This document shows positions 17,539-25,589 of a stretch of DNA of 64,000 nucleotides, one piece after another. How positions within the stretch are numbered: the first letter of the stretch is position 1; each line of letters opens with the position of its first letter. The position numbers and the translations under genes are program-made. The notes beneath the pieces were generated by a model, which searched no databases, was not told the DNA's origin, and saw only the letters and a list, made by a program, of their open reading frames with translations. Origin of the DNA: Streptomyces sp. yr375 (GTDB lineage Bacteria > Actinomycetota > Actinomycetes > Streptomycetales > Streptomycetaceae); the NCBI RefSeq assembly GCF_900110755.1, contig NZ_FOFF01000036.1, forward strand, positions 1 through 64,000, read 5' to 3'.

Positions 17539-17727
17539 GTGCTCCTGTTATCGGCTCTTCTGGAACTCGTCGCGTACTGCGCGGGCTTGACCGTGCAGGC
17601 GAAGCTCGGCGCGCTGGGCGTGATGCTCATGTTCACGCTGGCGGTGGCCGTCCGGGCCCGGCACAAACTGCTCACCACGCTGGTGGGCATCATCCTGGTG
17701 GTGCTGATGCTCAGGCCGGGTGCCTGA
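17539..17727 (+). CDS. Small membrane protein 1 (62 residues)
   Basis: The start is GTG 17539, with a textbook GGAGGTGG 6-7 bases upstream; longer frames lack a site. The protein has two or three hydrophobic segments (LLLSALLELVAYCAGL; LGALGVMLMFTLAVAV; LLTTLVGIILVVLML) with a short basic loop RARHK. Codon 4 is TTA (17548-17550), the rare leucine codon read by the bldA tRNA, so production may be limited to late growth. The last 17 bases overlap the convergent HAD gene. It is the counterpart of small membrane protein 2, which has a similar layout. Function unknown. Confidence 0.7.
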   Translation: MLLLSALLELVAYCAGLTVQAKLGALGVMLMFTLAVAVRARHKLLTTLVGIILVVLMLRPGA

Positions 17728-18520
17728 CCGTCTCCAGCACCGTCTCCAGCGAGTTGACCACCAGGGTGGCGCCCGCGCCCCGCAACCGCCGCTCCTTGTC
17801 CGCGTTGCGCGCGTAGCCGAGGAACGGGACGCCGGCCGCGTCGGCAGCCGCGAAGTCGGACGGGGTGTCGCCGATCATCAGGGCGTCCTCCGGCGCCGAG
17901 CCCAGGGCGCGCAGCGCGAGGTGCAGACAGCGCGGGTGCGGCTTGAGCAGCCCGAGATCCTGGGTGCGGCCGTAGATGTGCGGGGCGAAGCAGTCGGTGA
18001 GGCCGCGTCCGGCGAGGTAACTGGTCACCACCCGGGGCGAGTTGTTGGTCGTGATCGCCAGCCGTGGGCCGGTCGCCCTCCAGGTGCGGATCAGCGGGTC
18101 GGCGTACGCCGTGGGCATCGCCGAGGCCACGGCGCGCAGTTCTTCCTGGGTGAGGCGTTCCTCCAGCTCGGCCACCAGGTCGCTGCCGGGCCGCGCGCGG
18201 TCCACCGCGCGCACCACGACGTGCGGGTCCAGCGAGCGCCGCTCGGCCTCGGTCAGCAGCCGGTGCAGGCCCCGCCCCTCCAGCCAGCCCATCAGGTCCT
18301 GGGCCACGCGCCGCGCCGAATGCCCCGCGAACAAGCGGCACATCGGCCCGTCGAAGTCCCACAGGACGACCCGCGCCCGCGTGATCGCCTTCCGCCGGTC
18401 CGCAGCCTCGTCTCCCCTACTGCTTTCCATGCCGGTGTCTGTGTCTGTGCCTGTTCCCGTGCCGGTGTCTGTGTCGCTGTCGGGTGCCACCTGTTCAGTC
18501 TGCGTCGTATGAGAGGTCAT
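17711..18520 (-). CDS. HAD-family phosphatase
   Basis: 269 residues from ATG 18520. VLWDFDGPMCRLFAG holds the nucleophile Asp and the acid Asp; ITTNNSP, LLKPHP and MIGDTPSDFAAADAAGV complete the HAD motifs of a phosphoglycolate-type phosphatase. The substrate is unknown. The start overlaps the stop of GntR 2 by one base (TAATG), so both are translationally coupled. A hexanucleotide run near 18428-18480 gives a DTDTGTGTGT stretch in the N-terminus. Confidence 0.85.
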   Translation of the reverse strand: MTSHTTQTEQVAPDSDTDTGTGTGTDTDTGMESSRGDEAADRRKAITRARVVLWDFDGPMCRLFAGHSARRVAQDLMGWLEGRGLHRLLTEAERRSLDPHVVVRAVDRARPGSDLVAELEERLTQEELRAVASAMPTAYADPLIRTWRATGPRLAITTNNSPRVVTSYLAGRGLTDCFAPHIYGRTQDLGLLKPHPRCLHLALRALGSAPEDALMIGDTPSDFAAADAAGVPFLGYARNADKERRLRGAGATLVVNSLETVLETVRHPA

Positions 18521-19371
18521 TAGGAGAGTGTCAGGTCCGTCGTGATGGTTTCCCAGAGGGCGTCGAACCACTTCTGGGATTCCTCGACGAACGCCGCGTC
18601 GCGCTGGCCTGCCGACTTCTCGAAGGAGAAGAGGAGCGACTCGGTGCCGAGCACGTCGTACATGTCGAGTCGCCCGGCGTCGGTGTGCTCCTCCCGCCGC
18701 ATGACCATGTAGTACGCCATCAGCGCCTCCTGCCCGTTGAGGAGGTACAGCTTCACCGGCGGGGTGAACGGCAGCGCGCGGAAGGTGATGTTGACGTCGA
18801 TGCCGTGCGTGCGCAGGGTCTGGAGGTTGTGCCGCAGGACGTGCCCCTGGGCGTTGCGCATGGACAGCCAGCGCTCGTGCACCGCGTCGTCGTCGCCACG
18901 GCCCTCGACCGGGACCGGGAAGGCGAGGCTGATGTCCCGGGACGGCAGCAGGATGCGGACGTCGATCCGCTCGGGGCGGATCCGGCCGCCGTGGATCAGC
19001 CGCAGCGGCTCGGCCAGGGCCGGGATGAGGCTCTCGGCGGTGAGACAGGCCGCGTCGACGCGGACGTGCCGGGCGGAGAACGCCTCGGTGATCCGGGGGG
19101 CCAGGCCGACCATCGTGGGCTGCGGCTCGTCGCGGCCCGGGTCCGGCGGCTGCGCGATCCGGGGCGGGCTGCCCTTGCTCACGTTGGTGAGCAGACCGTC
19201 GTCCTGGAGGGCCCGCAGCGCCTGGCGTACGGCGCCCCGCTCGACGCCGAACTCGTCGGCCAGCTCGGCCTGGGTGGGCAGCCGGTCACCGGCCCTGAGA
19301 TCCCCGCCGTGGATGCGTTCGCGCAGGACGGCGGCGATCTGGTCGGGCGAGAGCCTTCTGTTGCCGTTCAC
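18520..19371 (-). CDS. GntR-family regulator, paralogue 2
   Basis: 283 residues from GTG 19371, chosen because AGGAGA lies 8 bases upstream; the frame could extend to TTG 19398. The winged helix reads RLPTQAELADEFGVERGA then LRALQDDGLLTNVSKGS. The C-terminal effector domain matches paralogues 1 and 3 (VRILLPSRDISLAFP and PPVKLYLLNGQEALMAYY). It is divergent from small membrane protein 2 and coupled to the HAD gene. Repeats at 19405-19515 are the likely operators. Confidence 0.85.
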   Translation of the reverse strand: MNGNRRLSPDQIAAVLRERIHGGDLRAGDRLPTQAELADEFGVERGAVRQALRALQDDGLLTNVSKGSPPRIAQPPDPGRDEPQPTMVGLAPRITEAFSARHVRVDAACLTAESLIPALAEPLRLIHGGRIRPERIDVRILLPSRDISLAFPVPVEGRGDDDAVHERWLSMRNAQGHVLRHNLQTLRTHGIDVNITFRALPFTPPVKLYLLNGQEALMAYYMVMRREEHTDAGRLDMYDVLGTESLLFSFEKSAGQRDAAFVEESQKWFDALWETITTDLTLS

Positions 19372-19404
19372 TGCCACGTTCTCCTGGGTCACGACCAAAC
19401 GCTA

Positions 19405-19515
19405 CAACTTCCATCCATCTGACGGGAGTTGTTTGGAAGTTGTTTAGCAGTTGCTGCCAAGTGGGGACAACATAGTTGTAGTTGGTTGCCAACTTAAGCG
19501 AGTTGGCGGAAGTTT
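19405..19515. repeat. AGTTG half-site cluster between GntR 2 and small membrane protein 2
   Basis: AGTTG occurs at 19427, 19438, 19449, 19474, 19480 and 19501, with CAACTT at 19405 and 19490 and AGTTTT at 19511. The first three copies are exactly 11 bp apart, one helical turn. The word is shared with the repeats in front of GntR 3 (CAACTGAAC, its reverse). Confidence 0.55.
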
Positions 19516-19548
19516 TGCCTCCCACTCCCGGAAGGGGGGAACCACCAT

Positions 19549-19741
19549 GCCCGTCCTCGTCCTCCTCTGCGCAGCCTTCGTCGTCGGCGTCGAGCAGACC
19601 ATCCAGTGGAAGTACGGCACCGCCGGCGCCGTCGGTCTGCTCCTGCTCAGCGTCGGCATCAAGGCCAAGAGCCCCGTGATCAGCTCCGCCGGCGCCGTGA
19701 TCCTGGCCCTCCTCGCCACCGGGCCCGCCGTCAGCTCGTGA
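19549..19741 (+). CDS. Small membrane protein 2 (64 residues)
   Basis: ATG 19549 has a purine-rich site (GGAAGGGGGG) 7 bases upstream. The 64 residues contain three hydrophobic stretches (VLVLLCAAFVVGVEQ; GTAGAVGLLLLSVGI; SSAGAVILALLATG) separated by a short KAK loop. Size, layout and position, divergent from a GntR gene, match small membrane protein 1. It ends by overlapping the 3' end of GntR 3 by 11 bases. Function unknown. There is no TTA codon. Confidence 0.75.
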
Positions 19742-20639
19742 GCACCAGTTCCGAACTGATCGTCTCCCACAGCGCGTCGAACCACAGCCGGGACTGCCGT
19801 ACGAAGGTGGTGTCGCGTGGTCCGGCGCCCTGTTCGAAGGCGAACAGCACCGACCGCGAGCCCTCGGCGTCGTACATCTCCAGGTGCTCCTGGTCGATCG
19901 TCTGCGCGCCGCGCTGCACCGTGTAGTAGGCGAACAGCGCTTCCGTGCCGTTGAGCAGGTACAGCTTGACGGGCGGGGTGAAGGGCAGCGCGCGGAACGT
20001 GATGTGCACGTCGATGCCGTGCGTGGCGCGCAGGGTGAGCAGGTTGTGCCGCAGCACCTGGCCCTGGGCGTTGCGATGGGCCAGCCAGTGGCGTTGCAGC
20101 CGCCCGGTCTCCGAGACGTCCACCGGCGCCGGGAAGGCGAGGTCGATGTTCCGGGACGGCAGCAGGACCCGCACGTCGATCTTGGCCGGATTCAGTTGCC
20201 CGGCGTGGATCTGGCGCAGGGGTTCGCTGATCGCGGCCGTCAGCGAGACCGCCGTCAGACACAGCGCGTCGACCTCGACGTGCTCGGCGCCGAACGCCTC
20301 GGTGATCCGGGGCGGAAGGCCGACCATCGAGGGCTGCGGCACCGCCCCGGGACCGATCGGGGGGCCGGCCGCACCGGGCCGCGCGGCGACCGTCGCCGGG
20401 CTGCCCTTCGAGACGTTGGTGAGGAGCTGCTCGGACTGCAGAATCCGCAGCGCCTGGCGTACGGCACCCCGCTCGACGCCGAACTCGTCCGCCAGCTTGG
20501 CCTGGGTGGGCATGCGCTGACCCGGCCGCAGCACCCCGGTTCTGATCCGGGCGCGCAGCTCGTCGGCCACCTCGCGGTGTGACCGCTGCGGCCGCTCCGC
20601 CCCCCTCCGCGCAGTGACGGAGGCATTTTCCGGGTCCAC
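19731..20639 (-). CDS. GntR-family regulator, paralogue 3
   Basis: About 302 residues from GTG 20639 (TTG/ATG upstream of 20654 are alternatives; no clear ribosome site). The winged helix (RMPTQAKLADEFGVERGAV) is nearly the same as in paralogue 2, as is the C-terminal domain (PPVKLYLLNGTEALFAYY). Unlike the other two, no membrane gene is found on its divergent side; instead there are long direct repeats and an orphan ribosome site. It is convergent with small membrane protein 2. Confidence 0.8.
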   Translation of the reverse strand: MDPENASVTARRGAERPQRSHREVADELRARIRTGVLRPGQRMPTQAKLADEFGVERGAVRQALRILQSEQLLTNVSKGSPATVAARPGAAGPPIGPGAVPQPSMVGLPPRITEAFGAEHVEVDALCLTAVSLTAAISEPLRQIHAGQLNPAKIDVRVLLPSRNIDLAFPAPVDVSETGRLQRHWLAHRNAQGQVLRHNLLTLRATHGIDVHITFRALPFTPPVKLYLLNGTEALFAYYTVQRGAQTIDQEHLEMYDAEGSRSVLFAFEQGAGPRDTTFVRQSRLWFDALWETISSELVLTS

Positions 20640-20828
20640 GTCCGCACAGTACAACTTCCCGCCATCTTTGGGCAGTTCAAAGAGAGATGGTTATAGGACG
20701 CTTCCAAGCGGACATAAGTACAGTGAAGTTGGCAGCCAACTTCAGCAACATGGTCAAACTTTCAGATGGTTGGCCGATGGGTTCCCTTCCGGAGGGGAGC
20801 CGGGAGCCCGAACGGTCGACACCGACGT

Positions 20829-20921
20829 ACAGCCACAACTGAACATCGCAGCACAGCCACAACTGAACAGACAAAAAAGCAGAACCGCACAGCCACAACT
20901 GAACAGTCACAACGCAACAGC
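20829..20921. repeat. 17-bp direct repeats upstream of GntR 3
   Basis: ACAGCCACAACTGAACA is repeated exactly at 20829, 20853 and 20889. The spacings are 24 and 36, both multiples of 12. A degenerate copy follows at 20903. They fill the divergent space between GntR 3 and the eis-like gene. The CAACT core is the reverse of the AGTTG word near GntR 2, pointing to one regulator family. Confidence 0.65.
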
Positions 20922-20962
20922 TACGGATGCACGAACGAACACCGAGACCTTCCCCCCGACCG

Positions 20963-20982
20963 AAAGGAGCCGTCAGAACATG
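20963..20982 (+). other. Orphan ribosome site and ATG facing the eis-like gene
   Basis: AAAGGAG (20963-20969) is 10 bases before ATG 20980. The frame it opens is antisense to the eis-like gene and has no membrane segment. It sits exactly where a third small membrane gene would be expected, so it may be the leader of a deleted copy. Confidence 0.4.
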
Positions 20983-22232
20983 TCCGGGCACCAAGGGCGC
21001 CCGGACGTGCGCAGCAGGGCGTCGGCCCGTCGAGCGGCGCCCGCTCGTTCTTCCCGGAGCCTGCCCAGCGCCGCCAGCCGCCCCGCCGACTCGTCACCCA
21101 GCCACAGCGTCGCCAACTCGGCGACGTCCAGGGTGAGTTCGGCGCTGCGGGTGGTCGGCGTACAGGAGGCGCCGTCGGGGGTCGCGTCCAGCAGGAAGCG
21201 GCCTCCGGCCAGCCCGGCCCGGTCGACGACCTCCACGACCAGCGTGCCCGCCGTGTCGTACGTACGCGCCTGAAGAGCCTGTACGACGTCCAGGATCCGC
21301 ACCCACAGCCAGTCCGCCTGCGTGCTGACGCGCGCCGCGCGCGGGTCGGGCAACAGCAGCGGAAGCAGGTCGTCCGGGGCCCGCCAGCCCGACTTGACCT
21401 GCGTGATCCAGTCGATGGAGCAGAGGTAGTGCCACAGGGCGCGCTCGGCGGCCGGGGTCACCGCGAGCAGCCAGTTCACGGACGCCGTGTTGCGCGGCTG
21501 CTTGGCGTCGCTCCATCGGTCGTCCGCCTCGTACGAGACCATGCCCTCGACCGTGCCGTCCGCCGCCCGGTACACCGCGTAGAAGGGCTCGGTCCAGGCG
21601 CGGCCGTTCGACTCCAGCACGCCGGTGTCCGTGGCCCACCAGTGCTCGTTGCGGCTGACCGCGCCGGGCTGGGCGAGCCGCAGCCGCTCATGCAGGTCCG
21701 GACCGGCCTTGCGGACCTCCTCGGGATCGGCGAGGTCGATCCGGCCGCCGCCCTCCGTGTCCGCCAGGCCGCCGTGGCCCGGTCGGCGCGGGTCGAGGCC
21801 GGCCCGGGGGACGTCGATCGTCCACTCGGTCGTCGTGGTGGCCGGGCCGAAGCCGTACCGTCCGTAGATCCGGTACTCGGCGGCGATGAGGGTGGCGACG
21901 ACGTCCCCGCGGTCCTTCGCGGCCGTCAGGTCGTCGCCGATCAGACGGGTGAGGAGACCGCGGCGGCGGTGGGTGGCCACGACGGCGACGTTGGAGATGG
22001 CGTCGGCGCGGACGGGGGCGCCGCCCACCGCCGTCAGCTCCTGGTCGAACGAGCGGAACGTCGCCACGCACCGGCCCGCGTCGAAGGCGCCCGAGGTGCG
22101 GGAGCCCGCCATCGCGGTACGGCGGTCGGCGAGGTGCCGGTCGGAGACGGTGGGCGGACGCAGGAAGCCCGTGTTGAGGGCGCGTATCCAGTCGGGAATC
22201 TCGGCGTCGGTGATCTGGCGTACGTCGGTCAT
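20973..22232 (-). CDS. Eis-family N-acetyltransferase
   Basis: 419 residues from ATG 22232. The N-terminal GNAT domain (ISNVAVVATHRRRGLLTRL is the acetyl-CoA loop) is followed by a second degenerate GNAT half and a C-terminal SCP2-like domain (LTLDVAELATLWLGDESAGRL), with the terminal carboxylate (DMF) that acts in catalysis in this family. Eis enzymes acetylate amines on aminoglycosides or peptides. The gene lies just after the GntR 3 repeats, on the opposite strand. Confidence 0.85.
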   Translation of the reverse strand: MTDVRQITDAEIPDWIRALNTGFLRPPTVSDRHLADRRTAMAGSRTSGAFDAGRCVATFRSFDQELTAVGGAPVRADAISNVAVVATHRRRGLLTRLIGDDLTAAKDRGDVVATLIAAEYRIYGRYGFGPATTTTEWTIDVPRAGLDPRRPGHGGLADTEGGGRIDLADPEEVRKAGPDLHERLRLAQPGAVSRNEHWWATDTGVLESNGRAWTEPFYAVYRAADGTVEGMVSYEADDRWSDAKQPRNTASVNWLLAVTPAAERALWHYLCSIDWITQVKSGWRAPDDLLPLLLPDPRAARVSTQADWLWVRILDVVQALQARTYDTAGTLVVEVVDRAGLAGGRFLLDATPDGASCTPTTRSAELTLDVAELATLWLGDESAGRLAALGRLREERAGAARRADALLRTSGRPWCPDMF

Positions 22233-22324
22233 ACGGCCACGGTAAGCAGGTGAGGGGCGGTCGCGCGGAGATTTTCCCGCCCCCGCCCGTACCGCCCCCG
22301 CTCGTACCCGTACCGCTCCCGGCG

Positions 22325-22891
22325 TCACACCAGCAGGTCCTCCACCTGCGCCTCGCCCTCCCGGTACCGGCGCGTGATCTCCGCGCCCGACTCGTCGGCC
22401 GTGCGCTGGAGTCGCTGGCGGCGGCTGGAGACCTGCTGTTCGTAGCGCACGAGGCGGGCCATCGCCTCGTGGAGTTCGGGGTCGGTGCGGGCGTCGAGGT
22501 CGGACAGTTCGACGTCGGCGAGCATGTCGGCGGCCAGCCGCCGGTACTCCTCGCTGTGCGGGGTGCCCAGCGTGACGTGCCGGGCCGAGGAGCGGTGGCG
22601 GGCCGGGGCGTCGGTGAGGATCTCCGACAGCCGGTCGACCACGGACGCCGCACCCGTCGGCGACCGCCGGGCCAGCTCCGCGCGCAGGATGTCGATACGG
22701 CCCTGGAGCAGCCGTCGTACATAGCTCAGGTCGGCCTCGTCGCGCTGGGCGTCCCGGCGCAGGGTGCGCAGCTCGGGCAGGCTCAGCCGCAGCAGGTCGT
22801 GCTCCGGTGGTTCCGTGGGCAGCACGGGGCTGTCGCTGCGCTGTGCCGGCGGCCGCTGTGTGGCAGGCCGCCCGGTACTCGGTGTGCTCAT
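22325..22891 (-). CDS. rsiG: Anti-sigma factor RsiG
   Basis: 188 residues from ATG 22891. It has two copies of the c-di-GMP-binding motif E-x3-S-x2-R-x3-Q-x3-D: EADLSYVRRLLQGRID and EQQVSSRRQRLQRTAD. RsiG holds the sporulation sigma factor WhiG with the help of c-di-GMP, delaying sporulation. The helical hairpin plan (helix, loop, helix) is as expected. It lies upstream of the eis-like gene in the same direction, with a 92-base gap. Confidence 0.9.
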   Translation of the reverse strand: MSTPSTGRPATQRPPAQRSDSPVLPTEPPEHDLLRLSLPELRTLRRDAQRDEADLSYVRRLLQGRIDILRAELARRSPTGAASVVDRLSEILTDAPARHRSSARHVTLGTPHSEEYRRLAADMLADVELSDLDARTDPELHEAMARLVRYEQQVSSRRQRLQRTADESGAEITRRYREGEAQVEDLLV

Positions 22892-23054
22892 GTCCCTCTG
22901 CCCCGTCCCCTCGGCCGGCGTGTGGTGGAAGCATCGTGCCACCCCAAGTCGCCGCTATGTGACCGAGTCCCCCCGAACGGCCCCAGATAGGGGCTTAAGG
23001 ATCAAAAATGGGCCCCCGCGCGCCGGTTGCCGGGGACCCGGCATCATGGTCGGC

Positions 23055-23480
23055 ATGCGAGCGGTGGTGCAGAGAGTGGACGGCGCGAGCGTCGTCGTGG
23101 ACGGCGAGACGGTCGGGGAGATCAGCGGCGAGGGCCTGTGCGTCCTGGTCGGGGTCACCCACGAGGACACCAAGGAGAAGGCGGCCCAACTCGCCCGCAA
23201 ACTGTGGTCGGTGCGCATGCTGAAGGACGAGAAGTCGTGCAGCGACATCGACGCACCGCTCCTCGTGATCAGCCAGTTCACGCTGTACGGCGACGCCCGC
23301 AAGGGCCGCCGCCCCACCTGGAACGCGGCCGCCCCCGGCGACGTCGCCGAGCCCCTCGTCGAGGAGGTCGTCGCCCAACTGCGCGCGCTGGGCGCGACGG
23401 TGGCGACGGGCCGGTTCGGCGCGCAGATGCGCGTGTCACTGACGAACGACGGCCCGTTCACCGTCCTGCTCGAGATGTAG
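23055..23480 (+). CDS. dtd: D-aminoacyl-tRNA deacylase
   Basis: 141 residues, full length for the family. MRAVVQRVDGASVVVDG at the N-terminus, SQFTLYGDARKGRRP (the SQFTL cross-subunit motif) and LTNDGPFTVLLEM with the Gly-cisPro-like end are present. It removes D-amino acids mischarged onto tRNAs by RNA-based catalysis. Start ATG 23055 is chosen; ATG 23046 is three codons upstream. Confidence 0.95.
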   Translation: MRAVVQRVDGASVVVDGETVGEISGEGLCVLVGVTHEDTKEKAAQLARKLWSVRMLKDEKSCSDIDAPLLVISQFTLYGDARKGRRPTWNAAAPGDVAEPLVEEVVAQLRALGATVATGRFGAQMRVSLTNDGPFTVLLEM

Positions 23481-23523
23481 CCCGAGATCCAGCGGGACCA
23501 CCGGGAGGGGAACCAGGGGGGAA

Positions 23524-24489
23524 CTAGGGTTCGACGACGACTTCCTGGGCCGCCGCCGTCGTCCCCGCCACCAGCGGGGCGTCCAGCGGGACGTTGCGCT
23601 TCACCAGGGCCAGGGCCACCGGGCCGAGTTCGTGGTGGCGGGCGGACGTGGTGATGAAGCCGATCTTGCGGCCGTCGGGGTCCTCGGTGGCGACGCGGAG
23701 TTCGGTGCCGGCCGGCGGGAGGAGCACCTCGCTGCCGTCGAGGTGCAGGAAGACGAGGCGGCGGGGCGGCTTGCCGAGGTTCTGGACGCGGGCGACCGTC
23801 TCCTGGCCCCGGTAGCAGCCCTTCTGGAGGTGCACGGCCGTACCGATCCAGCCCAGCTCGTGCGGGATGGTGCGGTGGTCGGTCTCGAAGCCGAGGCGCG
23901 GCCGGTGCTGCTCGACGCGGAGCGCCTCGTGGGCGAGGATCCCGACCGGCGGTCCGGCCTGCTCGGCGTACGACTCCAGGTCGGCGCGCGGGAGGAAGAG
24001 GTCGCGGCCGTAGGCGGTCTCTCGGACGACGGCGCCGGGCGGGACGGACGCGATCGACCCGGCCGGGAGGTGCACGACCGCGGTGTCCGCGGTCCGGTCG
24101 GCGACCTCGACCCGGTAGAAGAACTTCATCGACTCCAGGTAGGCGATCAGCGCGTCCTGCGTGCCGGGCTCGACGTGCGCCCAGACCGTCTCACCGTCGT
24201 CCACCAGGTAGAGCGCGTGCTCGATGTGGCCGTGCGCCGAGAGGATCAGCGCCTCGGTCGCCTGGCCGACGGGCAGGTCGGTGACGTGCTGGGTGAGCAG
24301 CAGGTGCAGCCAGCTCAGCCGGTCCGCGCCGGTGACGGCGACGACTCCGCGGTGCGAGAGGTCGACGAACCCGGCGCCGTCGGCGAGGGCACGCTGCTCA
24401 CGGAACAGGTCGCCGTAGTGGCCGGCGACACCTTCGTCCACACCCTCGGCGGGGACGGCGCCGGGCAGGGACAGCAGAGGGCTCTTCAT
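23524..24489 (-). CDS. Folate-binding YgfZ/GcvT-like protein
   Basis: 321 residues. The signature KGCYRGQE of the YgfZ family is at about residue 222, after a GcvT-like folate fold. The family helps repair or assemble Fe-S clusters with tetrahydrofolate. It ends convergent to the dtd gene, 43 bases away, and lies upstream of nothing else on its strand. Confidence 0.9.
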   Translation of the reverse strand: MKSPLLSLPGAVPAEGVDEGVAGHYGDLFREQRALADGAGFVDLSHRGVVAVTGADRLSWLHLLLTQHVTDLPVGQATEALILSAHGHIEHALYLVDDGETVWAHVEPGTQDALIAYLESMKFFYRVEVADRTADTAVVHLPAGSIASVPPGAVVRETAYGRDLFLPRADLESYAEQAGPPVGILAHEALRVEQHRPRLGFETDHRTIPHELGWIGTAVHLQKGCYRGQETVARVQNLGKPPRRLVFLHLDGSEVLLPPAGTELRVATEDPDGRKIGFITTSARHHELGPVALALVKRNVPLDAPLVAGTTAAAQEVVVEP

Positions 24490-24499
24490 ACGCCTAAGC

Positions 24500-24961
24500 C
24501 TACGACTCGGTAGTTGAAGCCTTGGCAGTTGAGGCCTTAAGGGAGCAGTCCTTGCAGCGGCCGAAGATCGCGAAGTGCTTCATGTCGGTCTCGAACCCGA
24601 AGCTCGACTTCAGCTTGGCCCGGAACTCGGCGGCCACCTGCACATCCGCCTCGATCACGTTCTGGCAGTCCCGGCAGACGAGGTGGATGTGGTGGTGCCG
24701 GTCGGCGAGATGGTACGTCGGCGCGCCGTGCCCCAGATGGGCATGGCTGACCAGCCCGAGCTCCTCCAGGAGCTCCAGGGTCCGGTACACGGTGGAAATG
24801 TTGACCCCCGACGCCGTCTTCCTCACTTCCACGAGGATGTCGTCGGGGGTCGCGTGCTCCAGGGTGTCCACGGCTTCGAGCACGAGTTGCCGCTGCGGGG
24901 TCAGCCGGTAGCCGCGTTGCCGCAGATCGCTCTTCCAGTCGGTGCTTCCAGTGTTCACCAC
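24500..24961 (-). CDS. nur: Nickel-responsive Fur-family regulator Nur
   Basis: 153 residues. The N-terminal winged helix (RGYRLTPQRQLVLEAVDTLE) is followed by the dimer domain with HHHIHLVCRDC and CKDC zinc-type Cys pairs. The sequence closely follows my memory of S. coelicolor Nur, which represses nickel uptake and sodF when nickel is available. The start is GTG 24961 or 24958, with no clear ribosome site. It ends 10 bases from the ygfZ-like start, in the same direction. Confidence 0.85.
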   Translation of the reverse strand: MVNTGSTDWKSDLRQRGYRLTPQRQLVLEAVDTLEHATPDDILVEVRKTASGVNISTVYRTLELLEELGLVSHAHLGHGAPTYHLADRHHHIHLVCRDCQNVIEADVQVAAEFRAKLKSSFGFETDMKHFAIFGRCKDCSLKASTAKASTTES

Positions 24962-24977
24962 ACCGAAGAGTCTAGGA

Positions 24978-25553
24978 CTACTTGAAGAAGGCGATCCCGT
25001 CGTCCGGCATGTCGTCCGGGAGGGCCTTCGCCCAGCGTTCGACGTCTTCCGGGGTGACGACCTTCTTCAGGTGGGCCGACATGTAGGGGCGCAGCTCGAC
25101 CTCGGGGGTCTGCTTCTCGCCGACCCACATGAGGTCGCTCTTGACGTAGCCGTACAGCCGCTTGCCGCCGGTGTACGGGCCGGAGGCGGCCGTGCGGGCC
25201 ACCGCGTCCGTGACCAGGTCGATCTGCGGCTTCTTGGCGGCCAGCTCGCCGTACCAGATCTCGACCACGCCGTCGTCGCGGACCATGGTCACCTCGACCT
25301 TGCGGTCGGCGTCGATGCGCCAGAAGCCGGACTCCGACTCCAGGGGGCGGACCTTGTTCCCGTCGCCGTCCAGGACCCAGGTGTGGGAGTGGTACTCCAG
25401 GAAGTCACGGCCGTCGTGGCCGAAGGTGACCTCCTGTCCGAAGTTGCACTTCTCGGAGCCGGGGAAGTCGTGCACGCCCGCGCCCGCCCAACTGCCGAGC
25501 AGGAAGACGAGCGGGACGAGGTCCTTGTGGAGGTCGGACGGGATCTCGATCAT
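24978..25553 (-). CDS. FABP-like (nitrobindin) protein
   Basis: 191 residues. HDFPGSEKCNFGQEV and LVPLVFLLGSWAGAG resemble the heme-binding nitrobindin/THAP4-type beta-barrel in actinobacteria, often annotated as FABP-family. It ends 16 bases from the nur start and runs the same way, so they are probably co-transcribed. Its role is probably binding of small ligands or heme. Confidence 0.8.
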   Translation of the reverse strand: MIEIPSDLHKDLVPLVFLLGSWAGAGVHDFPGSEKCNFGQEVTFGHDGRDFLEYHSHTWVLDGDGNKVRPLESESGFWRIDADRKVEVTMVRDDGVVEIWYGELAAKKPQIDLVTDAVARTAASGPYTGGKRLYGYVKSDLMWVGEKQTPEVELRPYMSAHLKKVVTPEDVERWAKALPDDMPDDGIAFFK

Positions 25554-25589
25554 GAGTGGCAGTTCCTGGACTGGACTGGACGGGGTCGG

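Noticed and set aside
20829..20921. Possible short CRISPR array
   Set aside because: Only three exact copies of 17 bases, with spacers of 7 and 19, in a promoter region and with no cas genes.
20677..20994. Reverse-strand frame with repeated VQLWLC, possible repeat peptide precursor
   Set aside because: It is the antisense of the direct repeats in the GntR 3 promoter, with no ribosome site; the repeats are explained as DNA sites.
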